A stretch of 64,000 bases of DNA from Pseudovibrio sp. Ad37. Lineage in GTDB: Bacteria; Pseudomonadota; Alphaproteobacteria; Rhizobiales; Stappiaceae. A program made the translations under genes and the position numbers. The notes beneath the pieces are model-generated. The model saw nothing but the letters and a program-made list of their open reading frames with translations. It did no database searches and was not told the origin of the DNA. The stretch is taken from NCBI RefSeq assembly GCF_001623075.1, contig NZ_LMCF01000223.1, positions 154,670-218,669 on the forward strand. Direction: 5' to 3'. Shown in pieces: positions 8,515 through 17,035 of this stretch (its first letter is position 1; every line of letters begins with the position of its first letter).

Positions 8515-8649
8515 TTAGACGGTGGTTTTTGTCGTTTTCGTGGTGATTGTCTTGGTAGTAGTCGCGGTCACTTTTGCAGCCGACATCATGCCCGCGGTTT
8601 TCGCCGCAGTGCGCATGAATTTTGTTGTGTCGGTCTTGCGAAGGAACAT
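8515..8649 (-). CDS. Small basic Thr/Lys-rich protein (44 residues)
   Basis: A 44-codon frame on the minus strand, starting MFLRKTDTTKFMRTAAKT and ending in a strikingly repetitive TATTTKTITTKTTKTTV tail before TAA. GGGAAAG lies about 10-15 bases before the ATG. It lies 106 bases upstream of asd on the same strand. The tail alternates Thr and Lys and resembles the low-complexity ends of histone-H1-like or other nucleic-acid-binding small proteins, but I cannot assign a family. The plus strand over the same bases gives a hydrophobic open frame that I treat as its shadow. Uncertain because of the short length. Confidence 0.45.
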   Translation of the reverse strand: MFLRKTDTTKFMRTAAKTAGMMSAAKVTATTTKTITTKTTKTTV

Positions 8650-8809
8650 TCCGCGTAACTCTTTCCCAATAAATAGATCGCGGGTTTCATGCCTTCACAG
8701 GAAAGATTTGTCAACAGTCTTTGCTATGGCAGAGCTTCAACATCACTCAAGCGTGACACGCACGCACCAGCAAAACCGCCGAAATACTGGGATTTACCGA
8801 TGAGAACCT

Positions 8810-9577
8810 TCATTCAGGCAAAATAAACCCTGATGTAAGCTCAACTTTTGAACCGCCATGATCTACATGCGAAACGTCTAGGAAGGCATTCGCGGCCTTT
8901 CCACCAAGTTCAATTTGCCGCAGTTCAGGCACGCAGTATTCCGAATCCAGGTCAGCTGCCCACTCCACATCAACTGTGTAACCACGGTGTGTCAGTTCCT
9001 GCCCACTCACGCAGCCTTTTAGCGCACCGAGTAAATCATCAGCACACGAAAGATAACCCGCCCGAGCAATCGAGGCTTCTGGCGACATCGCGCAGTCCAG
9101 CACATGTGCAAGTGCACCGCAGGCCAGTTGATCCTCAAACGCAGGCCGCAAACTGCCATCCGGCCACTTCTCCCCTGCAGCAACCAGTAAGACTTTACCG
9201 GAAACCTCTTTCAAACAAGCCGCCACCGCTGCTGCATTCCGAAGTGCAGCAGCGAACACCCGCCCTTCTCTTGGCAAAGCAGAAAGCGTCGCACCGTTGG
9301 GGCTGGGCAGGACCAACACATCGCTAGCAGAGAGCCCCATGAGCGTTGGTGGAGACAGCGAGTAACCATCCTCTCGGCGCTTCCCGGCACAAACTCCGCC
9401 AATCTCAACAGCCAGCGCTTTCCCCTCATCGCGACCAGCAACAGGCACCACCTTTGCCCCTCTGCCACACGCAACAGAAGTCGCTGTCGAGAAACTCAGG
9501 CAATCAACAATCACAGTCGCAGCAAAGCCATCACTGCTTGCGTTCCGCCCCCACTCCAAATGCACAAAGTCAGCCAT
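8810..9577 (-). CDS. comB: 2-phosphosulfolactate phosphatase family protein (ComB-like)
   Basis: 255 residues. ComB enzymes are Mg-dependent phosphatases; the founding member makes sulfolactate for coenzyme M in archaea, while bacterial members have broader or unknown roles. Family blocks are VIVDCLSFSTATSVACGRGA near 22-42, the SPNGATLS loop near 92 and AAGEKWPDGSLRPAFEDQLACGA near 132-155. The ATG at 9577 has GAGG 6 bases upstream; a TTG six bases earlier is possible. A second copy of the first ten codons and the leader is found at 10454-10493, on the other side of the L,D-transpeptidase gene. Confidence 0.88.
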   Translation of the reverse strand: MADFVHLEWGRNASSDGFAATVIVDCLSFSTATSVACGRGAKVVPVAGRDEGKALAVEIGGVCAGKRREDGYSLSPPTLMGLSASDVLVLPSPNGATLSALPREGRVFAAALRNAAAVAACLKEVSGKVLLVAAGEKWPDGSLRPAFEDQLACGALAHVLDCAMSPEASIARAGYLSCADDLLGALKGCVSGQELTHRGYTVDVEWAADLDSEYCVPELRQIELGGKAANAFLDVSHVDHGGSKVELTSGFILPE

Positions 9578-9600
9578 AAACAACCTCTAGGTGATAATAA
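9529..9600. repeat. Direct repeat copy A: comB start region
   Basis: The core 9548-9587 matches 10454-10493 at 38 of 40 positions by eye. Weaker similarity extends about 19 bases to the left and about 13 bases to the right with a small gap. This copy contains the functional comB start codon and ribosome site. Confidence 0.85.
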
Positions 9601-9641
9601 TTTTGCGTTTCTCTATAAGTTTCTTTTTAAAAGATTTCTCT

Positions 9642-10403
9642 ATGCGTTTCGTTAAATACCTGATCGCTATCAGTATGGTTGCCACCGTCACTCTACCATC
9701 AATCATAATCGCAACTAGATACGATTCCTCACAGCCCTATTTCTCGTCAGAATCCTATTGGTTTGCTAAATCAGCGAACATCAAAGACGTAAGAAAGACT
9801 CTCACCCCATATCTTGTAGCAGAACTGAGAGAGAAGAATTTGAGTCTCAAGCAGCCTGTTTTTCTGCGTATTTTCAAAGAAGAAGCTCAGTTAGAAGTTT
9901 GGAAGCAAAAAAACGGCGATTATGAACTCTTCAAAACCTACGATATTTGCTCGTTTTCTGGAGGATTAGGACCCAAACTAAAAGAAGGTGATAGGCAAGC
10001 GCCTGAAGGATTTTATCAAGTAACAACACGTCAGCTAAATCCTAAAAGCGTAAATCACCTTGCATTCAATCTTGGTTTCCCAAACGCCTTTGACAAATCC
10101 AATAAACGAACCGGATCATTCCTGATGGTTCACGGCAACTGCTTATCAGCAGGCTGTTATGCAATGACTGACAAAGGAATGGAAGAAATTTACTTACTGG
10201 TCGAAAATGCCCTGCTAAGTGGTCAAGCTTCCGTGCACGTTCACATCTTCCCATTCCATATGACAGAGACCAACATGGCTATCCATGCCAACAGCCGTTG
10301 GTTACCCTTCTGGAGAAACTTGCGAGAAGGGTATGCTCATTTCAATGATAGAGGCGTCCCGCCGAGAGTTTCAGTTGCGGCAAAGTCTTACGCCTTTCAA
10401 TGA
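9642..10403 (+). CDS. Membrane-anchored or secreted L,D-transpeptidase (YafK/ErfK-type catalytic domain)
   Basis: 253 residues. An N-terminal hydrophobic segment (residues about 5-25, FVKYLIAISMVATVTLPSII) serves as signal or anchor. The catalytic block HGNCLSAGCYAMTDKG near 160-175 fits the HGxxxSxGCxAM signature of L,D-transpeptidases, with cysteine as nucleophile, and SFSGGLGPKLKEGDRQAPEGFY near 105-128 is the usual YafK lead-in. These enzymes cross-link or trim peptidoglycan, or attach proteins to it, in the periplasm. The frame is open to 9591, but the ATG at 9642 fits the signal sequence better. The gene is AT-richer than its neighbours and lies between two copies of the comB start region, suggesting it was inserted. 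Confidence 0.88.
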   Translation: MRFVKYLIAISMVATVTLPSIIIATRYDSSQPYFSSESYWFAKSANIKDVRKTLTPYLVAELREKNLSLKQPVFLRIFKEEAQLEVWKQKNGDYELFKTYDICSFSGGLGPKLKEGDRQAPEGFYQVTTRQLNPKSVNHLAFNLGFPNAFDKSNKRTGSFLMVHGNCLSAGCYAMTDKGMEEIYLLVENALLSGQASVHVHIFPFHMTETNMAIHANSRWLPFWRNLREGYAHFNDRGVPPRVSVAAKSYAFQ

Positions 10404-10453
10404 ATATTACTAACGCCTTCAGTCGCTGCATAACCATCACCGCAGGCGTTTCA

Positions 10454-10493
10454 CCCCCATTCCAAATGCACAAAGTCAGGCATAAACAACCTC
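10454..10493 (-). pseudogene. Remnant of the comB 5' end (direct repeat copy B)
   Basis: On the minus strand this copy reads GAGGTTGTTT then ATG and codes MPDFVHLEWG before a TGA, against MADFVHLEWG in the intact gene. The leader and ribosome site are also preserved. With copy A it brackets the L,D-transpeptidase gene, which fits insertion with duplication of the target or a partial gene duplication. Similarity outside the core runs from about 10435 to 10506. Confidence 0.85.
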
Positions 10494-10599
10494 AGAATAA
10501 TAAAACCGTGGGCACCGGAATAAGTGCGCCAATCAATCCTTGCATGGCATCGCGTCTGCACTCAGTTTGAACAGAGCGATCAAAAGTCACAACGGAATA

Positions 10600-11100
10600 A
10601 TGATGGACCTCCTTTCTCAATTGCAAGCACTTGCTGTCGATCTCGAACGCTCTCAGCTGCCAGAGGTCTTCAAGTATGCATGGTGGGTCTATCCGGCAAT
10701 CAACACAGGCCACATCGTCGGGCTAGCAATGCTATTCGGCTCCCTTGTCCCGCTTGACCTGCGCATGATGGGCATGTGGCGGTCCATACCATTGTACGAC
10801 CTTGCACGTCCCCTCACCCGCATTGCCCTTCTGGGCGGCCTGATCGCGATCACGACTGGCATCTTCCTGCTTTCAGTCAAAGCGCAAGTATACGTCAACG
10901 CACCCATATTCTGGGCTAAGTCAGGCTTCTTTACACTCGCCCTGCTCAATGCATTGTTCCTGCGCTTCAACAAACCATGGCGCTATCTGGCACAAGTCGA
11001 CTCCCGCGGAACCATCCCCCGCTTCAAATCCGCTGGCTTCATCTCGCTGTTCAGCTGGCTCGGCGTCCTGATCTGCGGGAGAATGTTCGGGTATCTCTAG
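10600..11100 (+). CDS. Small integral membrane protein, DUF6644/DUF2214-like
   Basis: 166 residues with about four membrane helices. The N-terminal part has the typical block WWVYPAINTGHIVGLAMLFGSLVPLDLRMMG (residues about 27-57), with a histidine in the first helix that is conserved in this family. Later helices are near 75-95, 105-125 and 145-165. Function of the family is unknown; a heme or metal role for the histidine would be a guess. Start at the double ATG 10600/10603 with CGGAA 6 bases upstream. The next gene starts 70 bases downstream on the same strand. Confidence 0.75.
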   Translation: MMDLLSQLQALAVDLERSQLPEVFKYAWWVYPAINTGHIVGLAMLFGSLVPLDLRMMGMWRSIPLYDLARPLTRIALLGGLIAITTGIFLLSVKAQVYVNAPIFWAKSGFFTLALLNALFLRFNKPWRYLAQVDSRGTIPRFKSAGFISLFSWLGVLICGRMFGYL

Positions 11101-11170
11101 TCCGATAAGTCAGTGAGCTTTCTTATTCTTCGTGGCACAAAAGCTAAGCTAAACAGAACGGACAAAACCG

Positions 11171-11680
11171 ATGATCATCCGCACAGAGCTGCCATCTGAC
11201 GTCGAAGCAATCCGCAATCTCGTTTATGCAGCATTCGAAAACCACCCACACCATGAACCCGGCGCAAAGCCAACTGAGCGCCTGATCATCGACCAGCTGC
11301 GTGCTAATGGTGAACTGACATTGTCACTCATCGGAGGGCAAGCAGGCGGCATGATAGGTCATATCGCGTTTTCTCCTATAACAATCGATGGTGAGGACAA
11401 AGGTTGGTATGGCCTTGGCCCAGTGGCCGTTGCTCCAAAACATCAGGGCAAGGGCTTTGGCTCAACCCTGATCATGGAGGGAATGCAGCAAATCAAGCAG
11501 CTTGGTGCCAAAGGTGTCGTTTTGCTTGGGGAGCCGGAATATTACAGCTGCTTCGGCTTTCAGCAGACAAATGGCCTCATCTTCCCCGGCGTGCCAGCAC
11601 AGTACTTTATGCAGCACACCTTTGAAGGAGAGACACCAACAGGTACCGTCGCTTATTCCGCGGCCTTCGCAGCAAGCTAA
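11171..11680 (+). CDS. GNAT family N-acetyltransferase (YhbS-like)
   Basis: 169 residues. The acetyl-CoA binding motif is LGPVAVAPKHQGKGFGSTLIMEGMQQ near residues 80-106, followed by GVVLLGEPEYYSCFGFQQ near 117-135, the hallmark of the YhbS subgroup (GDP.YY.rFGF). The N terminus IIRTELPSDVEAIRNLVYAAFE is standard for the fold. Substrate is unknown; the subgroup is loosely linked to small-molecule or peptide acetylation. No strong ribosome site is seen before the ATG. Confidence 0.88.
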   Translation: MIIRTELPSDVEAIRNLVYAAFENHPHHEPGAKPTERLIIDQLRANGELTLSLIGGQAGGMIGHIAFSPITIDGEDKGWYGLGPVAVAPKHQGKGFGSTLIMEGMQQIKQLGAKGVVLLGEPEYYSCFGFQQTNGLIFPGVPAQYFMQHTFEGETPTGTVAYSAAFAAS

Positions 11681-11698
11681 CGTGATGAAGAATTACGG

Positions 11699-12193
11699 CT
11701 ACTCATCACATTTGTCGGGCAGGGCCTGGCTCAATGGCTTATCCGTTGGCTTCAACTCAGCCTTGTTAATCGCAATGGGTGAGTAAGGCGGATCGGTAAT
11801 CGTGCCCGGCACCACCATATGTAAAACATAACAGCCCGCATAAACCTGTGAAGTCCCGTCAGAAAGGTGCGTTTCAATAACTACCGGGAGCGGCCAATAG
11901 AGCTGGCTCATGCCTGCATCTGGCTGGGTTGACCCATAGCGCAGCTGCACAGACTCCGTTGTTCGAAATCCGTCCTTCCATTCCTCAAAGTTCTTAGGTG
12001 GGGTATTGAAGTAGCTATACGCCTGCACATATTCTTTGCGGTTGATTGCATTATAATAGCTTTCGATCACCGCTTGGGGGGTGCTGCGATCATCCATATA
12101 AGGAATGCCATCAAACACCAGGGCATTAGCGCTCGATACACCACAAACCGCCAGTATTGCGCAGGCTCCGGCGAGCCTGTTTCGATTGAACAT
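11699..12193 (-). CDS. Secreted protein of unknown function
   Basis: 164 residues. A signal peptide is clear: MFNRNRLAGACAILAVCGVSSANA with cleavage near residue 24. The mature part begins with a DRSTPQAVIESYYNAINRKEYVQAYSYF block (about residues 34-62), which resembles the NTF2-like/DUF4878 type of small secreted domains built around repeated domestic 'splitting' helices, but I cannot confirm the family. Two cysteines (near 122 and 161) could form a disulfide in the periplasm. It converges on the GNAT gene, with 18 bases between stop codons. Confidence 0.7.
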   Translation of the reverse strand: MFNRNRLAGACAILAVCGVSSANALVFDGIPYMDDRSTPQAVIESYYNAINRKEYVQAYSYFNTPPKNFEEWKDGFRTTESVQLRYGSTQPDAGMSQLYWPLPVVIETHLSDGTSQVYAGCYVLHMVVPGTITDPPYSPIAINKAELKPTDKPLSQALPDKCDE

Positions 12194-12266
12194 GGTTGTG
12201 TCCTGTTACGTTTTTAAATCACACAACCAAGTTCAACAAAGACAAGCTAATGCAGGTTTAAACCAC

Positions 12267-12683
12267 TCACTGTGCTCTCATATAGACGGCTTCGTTGGTA
12301 AACGAACCAGCATCCAACAGGTGTACAGTTTGATAAACCGTGAGCTGAGAACCGTCTTCATTCAGCTCACGCTTGGCAACCATAATGCTTAGGCCGCCGC
12401 GCTTTGCTTCAGAAACCAGATCACCATCCGTGTTTAAAGAGAGAGAAAGCGTATCCGCAAACGGGTTTTGCGGCATAGGTCGATCTTCCCCATCAGGAAT
12501 GCCTGAGAAGTTGGCCTCAACGGTCTCGCCTTCGCCTTCAACGGTTTTCATGAAGAAACCGATCTCGCCATTCTTCTCGACAATTTTCAAACTGCCACCC
12601 CAAGGCATAGAACCCTGCTCATAGTTTGAGGCATCAGGATCCAGAATCCAGGTTCCGAGGAAAGGTCTTAAACGTTCATCCAT
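12267..12683 (-). CDS. Lipocalin-like/unknown cytoplasmic protein
   Basis: 138 residues from the ATG at 12683 (MDERLRPFLGTWILDPDASNY). The FLGTW..D..xSNYE opening and alternating short strands (GGSLKIVEKNGEIGFFMKTV, GETVEANFSGIPDGE, GSQLTVYQTVHLLD) resemble small lipocalin-like or 'THAP4/FABP-like' beta-barrel proteins found in proteobacteria. No signal peptide. Function unknown. The frame continues to 12710 with nine more codons that have no family support. It is 73 bases upstream of the secreted protein on the same strand, so they could share a transcript. Confidence 0.65.
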   Translation of the reverse strand: MDERLRPFLGTWILDPDASNYEQGSMPWGGSLKIVEKNGEIGFFMKTVEGEGETVEANFSGIPDGEDRPMPQNPFADTLSLSLNTDGDLVSEAKRGGLSIMVAKRELNEDGSQLTVYQTVHLLDAGSFTNEAVYMRAQ

Positions 12684-12900
12684 GCTCTGTCTTTCAGCAA
12701 TGCTTCTCAAAATTTATCTTGGCTCAGGCTTATGCCGCACAGGAGTTTTTCGCGCAACCAAATCACACGGCTAACTCCCGTGATTAACATCCAGTGGCCA
12801 AACTGCCAAAAAACCAATCTTAAAGCAGCAGGCACATCTAACGGAACCTTTGCGCTCTTCGCTGACAATCACAAGCAAAAGAACTCACTCCGGAGGTCTC

Positions 12901-14025
12901 ATGCTCAAGCGCTTTGCCAGCAAACCAATTGCCTTGTTCAAGATCAGCTTAGCTCTGCTCGGTTTTGTTCTTCAGCCAATAGCCGCAAATGCCTGCACCA
13001 GCTTCGTCCTGTCCACCGTCGACAACATCAAAATGTATGGCCGCACGATGGAGTTCGGCAAGCAGATCCCCACTAAAATTGGGCTCATCCCACGCGGTTA
13101 CAAGTTCCAATCTCAAATCAATGATGAAGCGGGCCACAGCTGGACCGGCAAAATTGCTGTGATTGGCGCCAGCATCTTCGACAGCCCCGCCTTGGTTGAT
13201 GGCATGAACGAATACGGTCTGTCCGGCGGCGCCCTCTACTTCCCCGGCTCTGCTGCCTACAAAAACCCGTCAGATGATAAAGCGCAACGCACCAAGGAAA
13301 TCAATCAGGTAGACTTCCTCGTCTGGATGCTTTCAACCTTCAAAACAGTCGAAGAAATTAAAGTCAATCTGGATCAGGTCTCATTAGTCGGGACCTTCTA
13401 CGAGAGCATGGATGAAATCCCGCCGCTTCACTACACTCTACATGATGCAGCTGGCTTTTCTATTGTCATAGAGCCCATAAACGGCGAATTGAAAGTCTAT
13501 GACAATCCTTACACCGTGCTCACCAACTCGCCAGACTTCGAGTGGCATGTCCAGAACATCCGCAACTACCTGTTCCTCTCTCCATTCAACATCGGCTCTA
13601 CTGAGATCATGGGACAGGAACTAACCCCCTTCGGTCAGGGTTCTGGCTTGCTTGGAATCCCAGGTGATCCAACTCCACCTTCCCGGTTTATCCGTGCGCT
13701 GGGTTTAATCTCCACTATTGACGCCGCTGAACTAAACAAGAACCGGCTTGTGACCATGGAGCACGTGCTCAACAACTTCGACATTCCAAAAGGGTTTGTA
13801 AGGCCTGCCATTTTGCCAGTCGAGCAGGAACAGGAAGCCAACGACTACACCCAGTGGTCGACCATTGCTGACATTGAAAACAGAAAGTATTTCATCAAAA
13901 CCTACGAGAACCCAACGCTGCATGGCGTAAGTTTTGAAGACTTCGATGCCTCAGGATCGCAGATACAATACGTGAACTTGCCAAGTCCTAAACCCACTCA
14001 GCCACTACTTCCACCCATGCAATAA
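12901..14025 (+). CDS. Choloylglycine hydrolase/penicillin V acylase family amidase, secreted
   Basis: 374 residues, Ntn-hydrolase fold. A signal peptide ends at ANA-CTSF (near residue 31), so signal cleavage leaves Cys as the N-terminal nucleophile, as required in this family. NIKMYGRTMEFG follows, with the catalytic Arg, and YENPTLHGVSFEDFD lies near the C terminus. Members cleave linear amide C-N bonds: bile salts, penicillin V, or acyl-homoserine lactones. For a marine alphaproteobacterium, the last two are plausible, but the substrate is not visible. The ATG at 12901 has GGAGG 8 bases upstream. It is followed by a terminator. Confidence 0.9.
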   Translation: MLKRFASKPIALFKISLALLGFVLQPIAANACTSFVLSTVDNIKMYGRTMEFGKQIPTKIGLIPRGYKFQSQINDEAGHSWTGKIAVIGASIFDSPALVDGMNEYGLSGGALYFPGSAAYKNPSDDKAQRTKEINQVDFLVWMLSTFKTVEEIKVNLDQVSLVGTFYESMDEIPPLHYTLHDAAGFSIVIEPINGELKVYDNPYTVLTNSPDFEWHVQNIRNYLFLSPFNIGSTEIMGQELTPFGQGSGLLGIPGDPTPPSRFIRALGLISTIDAAELNKNRLVTMEHVLNNFDIPKGFVRPAILPVEQEQEANDYTQWSTIADIENRKYFIKTYENPTLHGVSFEDFDASGSQIQYVNLPSPKPTQPLLPPMQ

Positions 14026-14026
14026 A

Positions 14027-14060
14027 AAACAGGGCTCCCGAACCAACGGAAGCCCTGTTT
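14027..14060. terminator. Bidirectional terminator between the amidase and leuB
   Basis: AAACAGGGCT (14027-14036) pairs with AGCCCTGTTT (14051-14060), with CCG/CGG continuing inside. It has A-rich and T-rich flanks and sits between two converging stop codons. Confidence 0.85.
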
Positions 14061-14087
14061 CAAATTTCTAGACTCTGAACTGCCAGC

Positions 14088-15209
14088 TTATGCTGAAACA
14101 CCTGCAAGAGCGGTCAGCTCGGCGACAATAGCATCACCCATCTGTGCGGTGGTGATGGTGGCTTCACCATCCTTCGCGATGTCTTTTGTGCGCAGACCTT
14201 TGTCCAGTGCGTTGGAGATTGCTTTTTCAACCATGTCGGCCTCTGCAATCTTCTGGAAAGAGTAGCGCAGCGCCATTGCAAAACTTGCGATCATTGCAAT
14301 TGGATTAGCAGCACCTGTACCGGAAATATCAGGAGCAGAACCGTGCACTGGCTCATAAAGGGCTTTGCGCTTACCGGTTGCGTCATCAGGCGCACCAAGA
14401 GAAGCAGACGGCAGCATACCCAGAGAACCAGTCAGCATCGCCGCAACATCAGACAGCATGTCACCAAACAGGTTGTCGGTTACAATAACGTCAAACTGCT
14501 TTGGCCAACGCACCAGCTGCATGCCGCCAGCGTCTGCCAGCATGTGGTCCAGCTCAACATCCGCGTAGTTTGCTTTGTGCGTTGCGGTCACAACTTCGTT
14601 CCAAAGCACGCCGGACTTCATCACATTGCGCTTTTCCATGGAACAAACTTTGTTGTCACGGGTGCGCGCAAGATCAAATGCAACGCCAGCAATACGCTCA
14701 ATTTCATAGCTGTCGTAAACCTGCGTGTCGATACCGCGCTTCTGGCCGTTGTCCAGATCGATGATCTCTTTCGGCTCACCGAAGTAAACACCACCGGTCA
14801 GTTCGCGAACGATCAGAATGTCCAATCCTTCAATGACGTCCGGCTTCAAAGAAGACGCGTCAGCCAGCGCCGGATAGCAAATCGCAGGGCGAAGGTTTGC
14901 AAACAGGCCAAGGTCTTTACGCAGACGTAGCAGGCCAGCTTCCGGGCGAACCTCATAAGGCACCTCGTCCCATTTAGGACCGCCAACAGCACCGAAAATA
15001 ACAGCATCAGCTGCCTGTGCTTTCGCCATATCTTCTTCAGAGATGGAAACGCCGTGTGCATCGTAGGCACTGCCGCCAACAAGGCCTTCGTCATACTCGT
15101 AAGTATCTTCGCCCTGCTCGTTGAGCCAGGCGATAACCTTTTTCACCTCCTCCATGATTTCAGGACCAATTCCATCACCAGGAAGAAGCAGGAGCTTGTT
15201 GGATGCCAT
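14088..15209 (-). CDS. leuB: 3-isopropylmalate dehydrogenase
   Basis: 373 residues. Oxidises and decarboxylates 3-isopropylmalate to 2-oxoisocaproate with NAD in leucine synthesis. Start [22 protein letters not shown]; the substrate arginines lie in [17 protein letters not shown] near 95; the metal/substrate block is [30 protein letters not shown] near 245-275; and [22 protein letters not shown] near 290 binds NAD. It stands alone; the nearest upstream gene is divergent. Cytoplasmic homodimer. Confidence 0.97.
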   Translation of the reverse strand: MASNKLLLLPGDGIGPEIMEEVKKVIAWLNEQGEDTYEYDEGLVGGSAYDAHGVSISEEDMAKAQAADAVIFGAVGGPKWDEVPYEVRPEAGLLRLRKDLGLFANLRPAICYPALADASSLKPDVIEGLDILIVRELTGGVYFGEPKEIIDLDNGQKRGIDTQVYDSYEIERIAGVAFDLARTRDNKVCSMEKRNVMKSGVLWNEVVTATHKANYADVELDHMLADAGGMQLVRWPKQFDVIVTDNLFGDMLSDVAAMLTGSLGMLPSASLGAPDDATGKRKALYEPVHGSAPDISGTGAANPIAMIASFAMALRYSFQKIAEADMVEKAISNALDKGLRTKDIAKDGEATITTAQMGDAIVAELTALAGVSA

Positions 15210-15398
15210 GGGTCAATATCCCCGTTTTCTGCAAATTGAAGTTGACCATTTGTGCCGCCTCGCCTCAGTCATTGCAAGGTTCAATATTTCAACGAAAATG
15301 GATGGGTGCTCAACTATTGCGATGCAGACAGGTTTCTTTAATCCCACCATGTTAGTTTTCTAAAACTGAGAGTGGACAGTTCTAAGGCACTGCAAAAT

Positions 15399-16322
15399 AT
15401 GCATAACTTGTTAGTTATAGGTGGATCGGGCTTTGTGGGTGCATCTCTCATCCCGGCCCTACTTTCGAAGGGATATAATGTAACCCTGCTCAACAGAGGC
15501 ACACGCCCGGTTCCGGGAACCAAGCAGTTGGTTGCAGACAGAAACGATCCTTTTGCCATGCAGCAGATCACCGACAAATTCGAAGCGGTAATCGATACAA
15601 GCGCTTATACGCGAGAGCAGTCGAGGATTGCATTCAACACCTTCGGTATCCATGCCAAAAAGTGGATTCATCTCTCCAGCGCAGCGGTTTACAAAGAAAC
15701 TAAAGGACACTTACCGAGCGAAAAAGACCCGATCGGTGGAGCGTCCGTGTGGGGTGTTTATGGCAGAGATAAATCTGGAGCAGATCACTTCCTGCTGAAT
15801 CAGGAACACACACCAGCCGTCGCCATCCGCCCGCCTTATCTGTATGGCCCCAACAATGATATCGACCGAGAGCAATTTGTCTGGGCGCGAGCTTTAACAG
15901 AACGCCCGATCATCCTGCCCGGTGATGGCCAGACCAAACTGCAGTTTTTGCACGAAGAAGATCTCGCCAGCTTCATCCTCTATCTGCTTGCTATGCATGC
16001 CATGCCGACTGAGGCCGTCAACCTGGCGGACCCGCATATCCTCACCATCGAAAAATGGGTGAAGATGCTCTGCGATATTGCAGAGGTCGAACCAGAAGTT
16101 CTCTACGGCAATGACATGGCGCCCAGCATCCCAGCCCGTGAGTATTTCCCCTTCCGCGATTACGATTGCGCACTCGATGTGACCAGATACCTGGAAAACT
16201 TCGATTGGCAACCGCATTACAAACTACGTGATGGCTTCACCCACACCTTCAAAAGCCACAGCAAAGAGGAGCTCGCCAAAAGCTCCCCTCCGACTTTCGC
16301 TGAAAAGGCGATTGAGTCCTAA
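15399..16322 (+). CDS. NAD-dependent epimerase/dehydratase family protein
   Basis: 307 residues, extended short-chain dehydrogenase fold. The NAD loop is GGSGFVGASL near residue 8. WIHLSSAAVYKE near 90-101 supplies the catalytic Ser, and WGVYGRDKSGAD near 120-131 the Tyr and Lys (YxxxK as YGRDK). RPPYLYGPNND near 143 is the usual substrate loop. The ATG at 15399 gives the normal MHNLLVIGGSG start; a GTG at 15372 is possible. Such atypical SDRs include mRNA-binding-like and sugar-nucleotide enzymes. Substrate not known. It converges on a VOC gene 12 bases away. Confidence 0.85.
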   Translation: MHNLLVIGGSGFVGASLIPALLSKGYNVTLLNRGTRPVPGTKQLVADRNDPFAMQQITDKFEAVIDTSAYTREQSRIAFNTFGIHAKKWIHLSSAAVYKETKGHLPSEKDPIGGASVWGVYGRDKSGADHFLLNQEHTPAVAIRPPYLYGPNNDIDREQFVWARALTERPIILPGDGQTKLQFLHEEDLASFILYLLAMHAMPTEAVNLADPHILTIEKWVKMLCDIAEVEPEVLYGNDMAPSIPAREYFPFRDYDCALDVTRYLENFDWQPHYKLRDGFTHTFKSHSKEELAKSSPPTFAEKAIES

Positions 16323-16334
16323 GCAAAAGAGCGG

Positions 16335-16730
16335 CTACTGGTATCGCCCGTGCCGCTCCAACATCTCGATTCGATATCCATCGGGATCAGTCACAAAGAA
16401 GAACCGTGCCAGCAACTTGCCTTCCACGAAGAACTCTTTGATGTCCTCCGGAGCAAGCCCTTCCTCCTGAAAACGCTTATGTTCTGCAGCCAGCCCATCC
16501 ACACAGAACGCGATGTGCCCGTATCCGTCACCTAATGAGTATGGCTCGCTGCGGTCTTTGTTGATTGTAAGCTCAACCTCAAAGTCATTCTCCGCATTGC
16601 GCAGATAAACCAGCGTAAAGCTGTCAAAATCCAGCCGCTCGGCAACTTCCAGACCAAACGCCCTACGATAAAACGCAAGCGAACGCTCTTCATCCAAAAC
16701 CCGGATCATCATGTGAATTGCTTTTGCCAT
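16335..16730 (-). CDS. VOC family protein (glyoxalase I-like)
   Basis: 131 residues, two beta-alpha-beta-beta-beta modules: MAKAIHMMIRVLDEERSLAFYRRAFGLEV (residues 1-29) and GYGHIAFCVDGLAAEHKRFQEEG (near 69-91). Metal-ligand candidates are His6, the Glu in FEVELT near 52, His72 and the Glu in YRIEML near 122, which match lactoylglutathione lyase. A role in methylglyoxal detoxification is likely but not proven. The ATG at 16730 is preceded by AGGTCC. The frame is open upstream to 16883, but that part shows no family similarity. Confidence 0.85.
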   Translation of the reverse strand: MAKAIHMMIRVLDEERSLAFYRRAFGLEVAERLDFDSFTLVYLRNAENDFEVELTINKDRSEPYSLGDGYGHIAFCVDGLAAEHKRFQEEGLAPEDIKEFFVEGKLLARFFFVTDPDGYRIEMLERHGRYQ

Positions 16731-17035
16731 GGAAGGACCTCTCAGCAGAATTAACTGCAAGAGGAGTAGGTCGCGCAAGCTACCCTCGTCAACCGCAACA
16801 CGACACAAATTCAAACTGCCATATACCAGTTCACAAATCTTGCTCAATTGAGCGCATCCACTTGCAGTAAAAATGCACTCCACCTATGATCGCGGTGTGG
16901 TTCGGACACCCGCCGCTCGCAAGCATACCGCTCTGGTGAAGCTCCATATTTTCTGCATCAAACCGCATAATTTCAGCGGTTTACTGGCAACGCGAGCTCC
17001 AGCATTTTCCCGCTTCTGAACTGAAAGCAGTTTTG
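16731..17035. other. 305-base intergenic region between divergent VOC and MATE genes
   Basis: No gene is visible. It must hold the divergent promoters for the VOC gene on the minus strand and the MATE gene on the plus strand. I see no strong inverted repeat. Confidence 0.4.

Noticed and set aside
8522..8803. 93-codon plus-strand hydrophobic frame starting MVFVVFVVIVLVVVA
   Set aside because: The hydrophobic run is the reverse of the Thr/Lys-rich repeat on the minus strand, which has the better start region.
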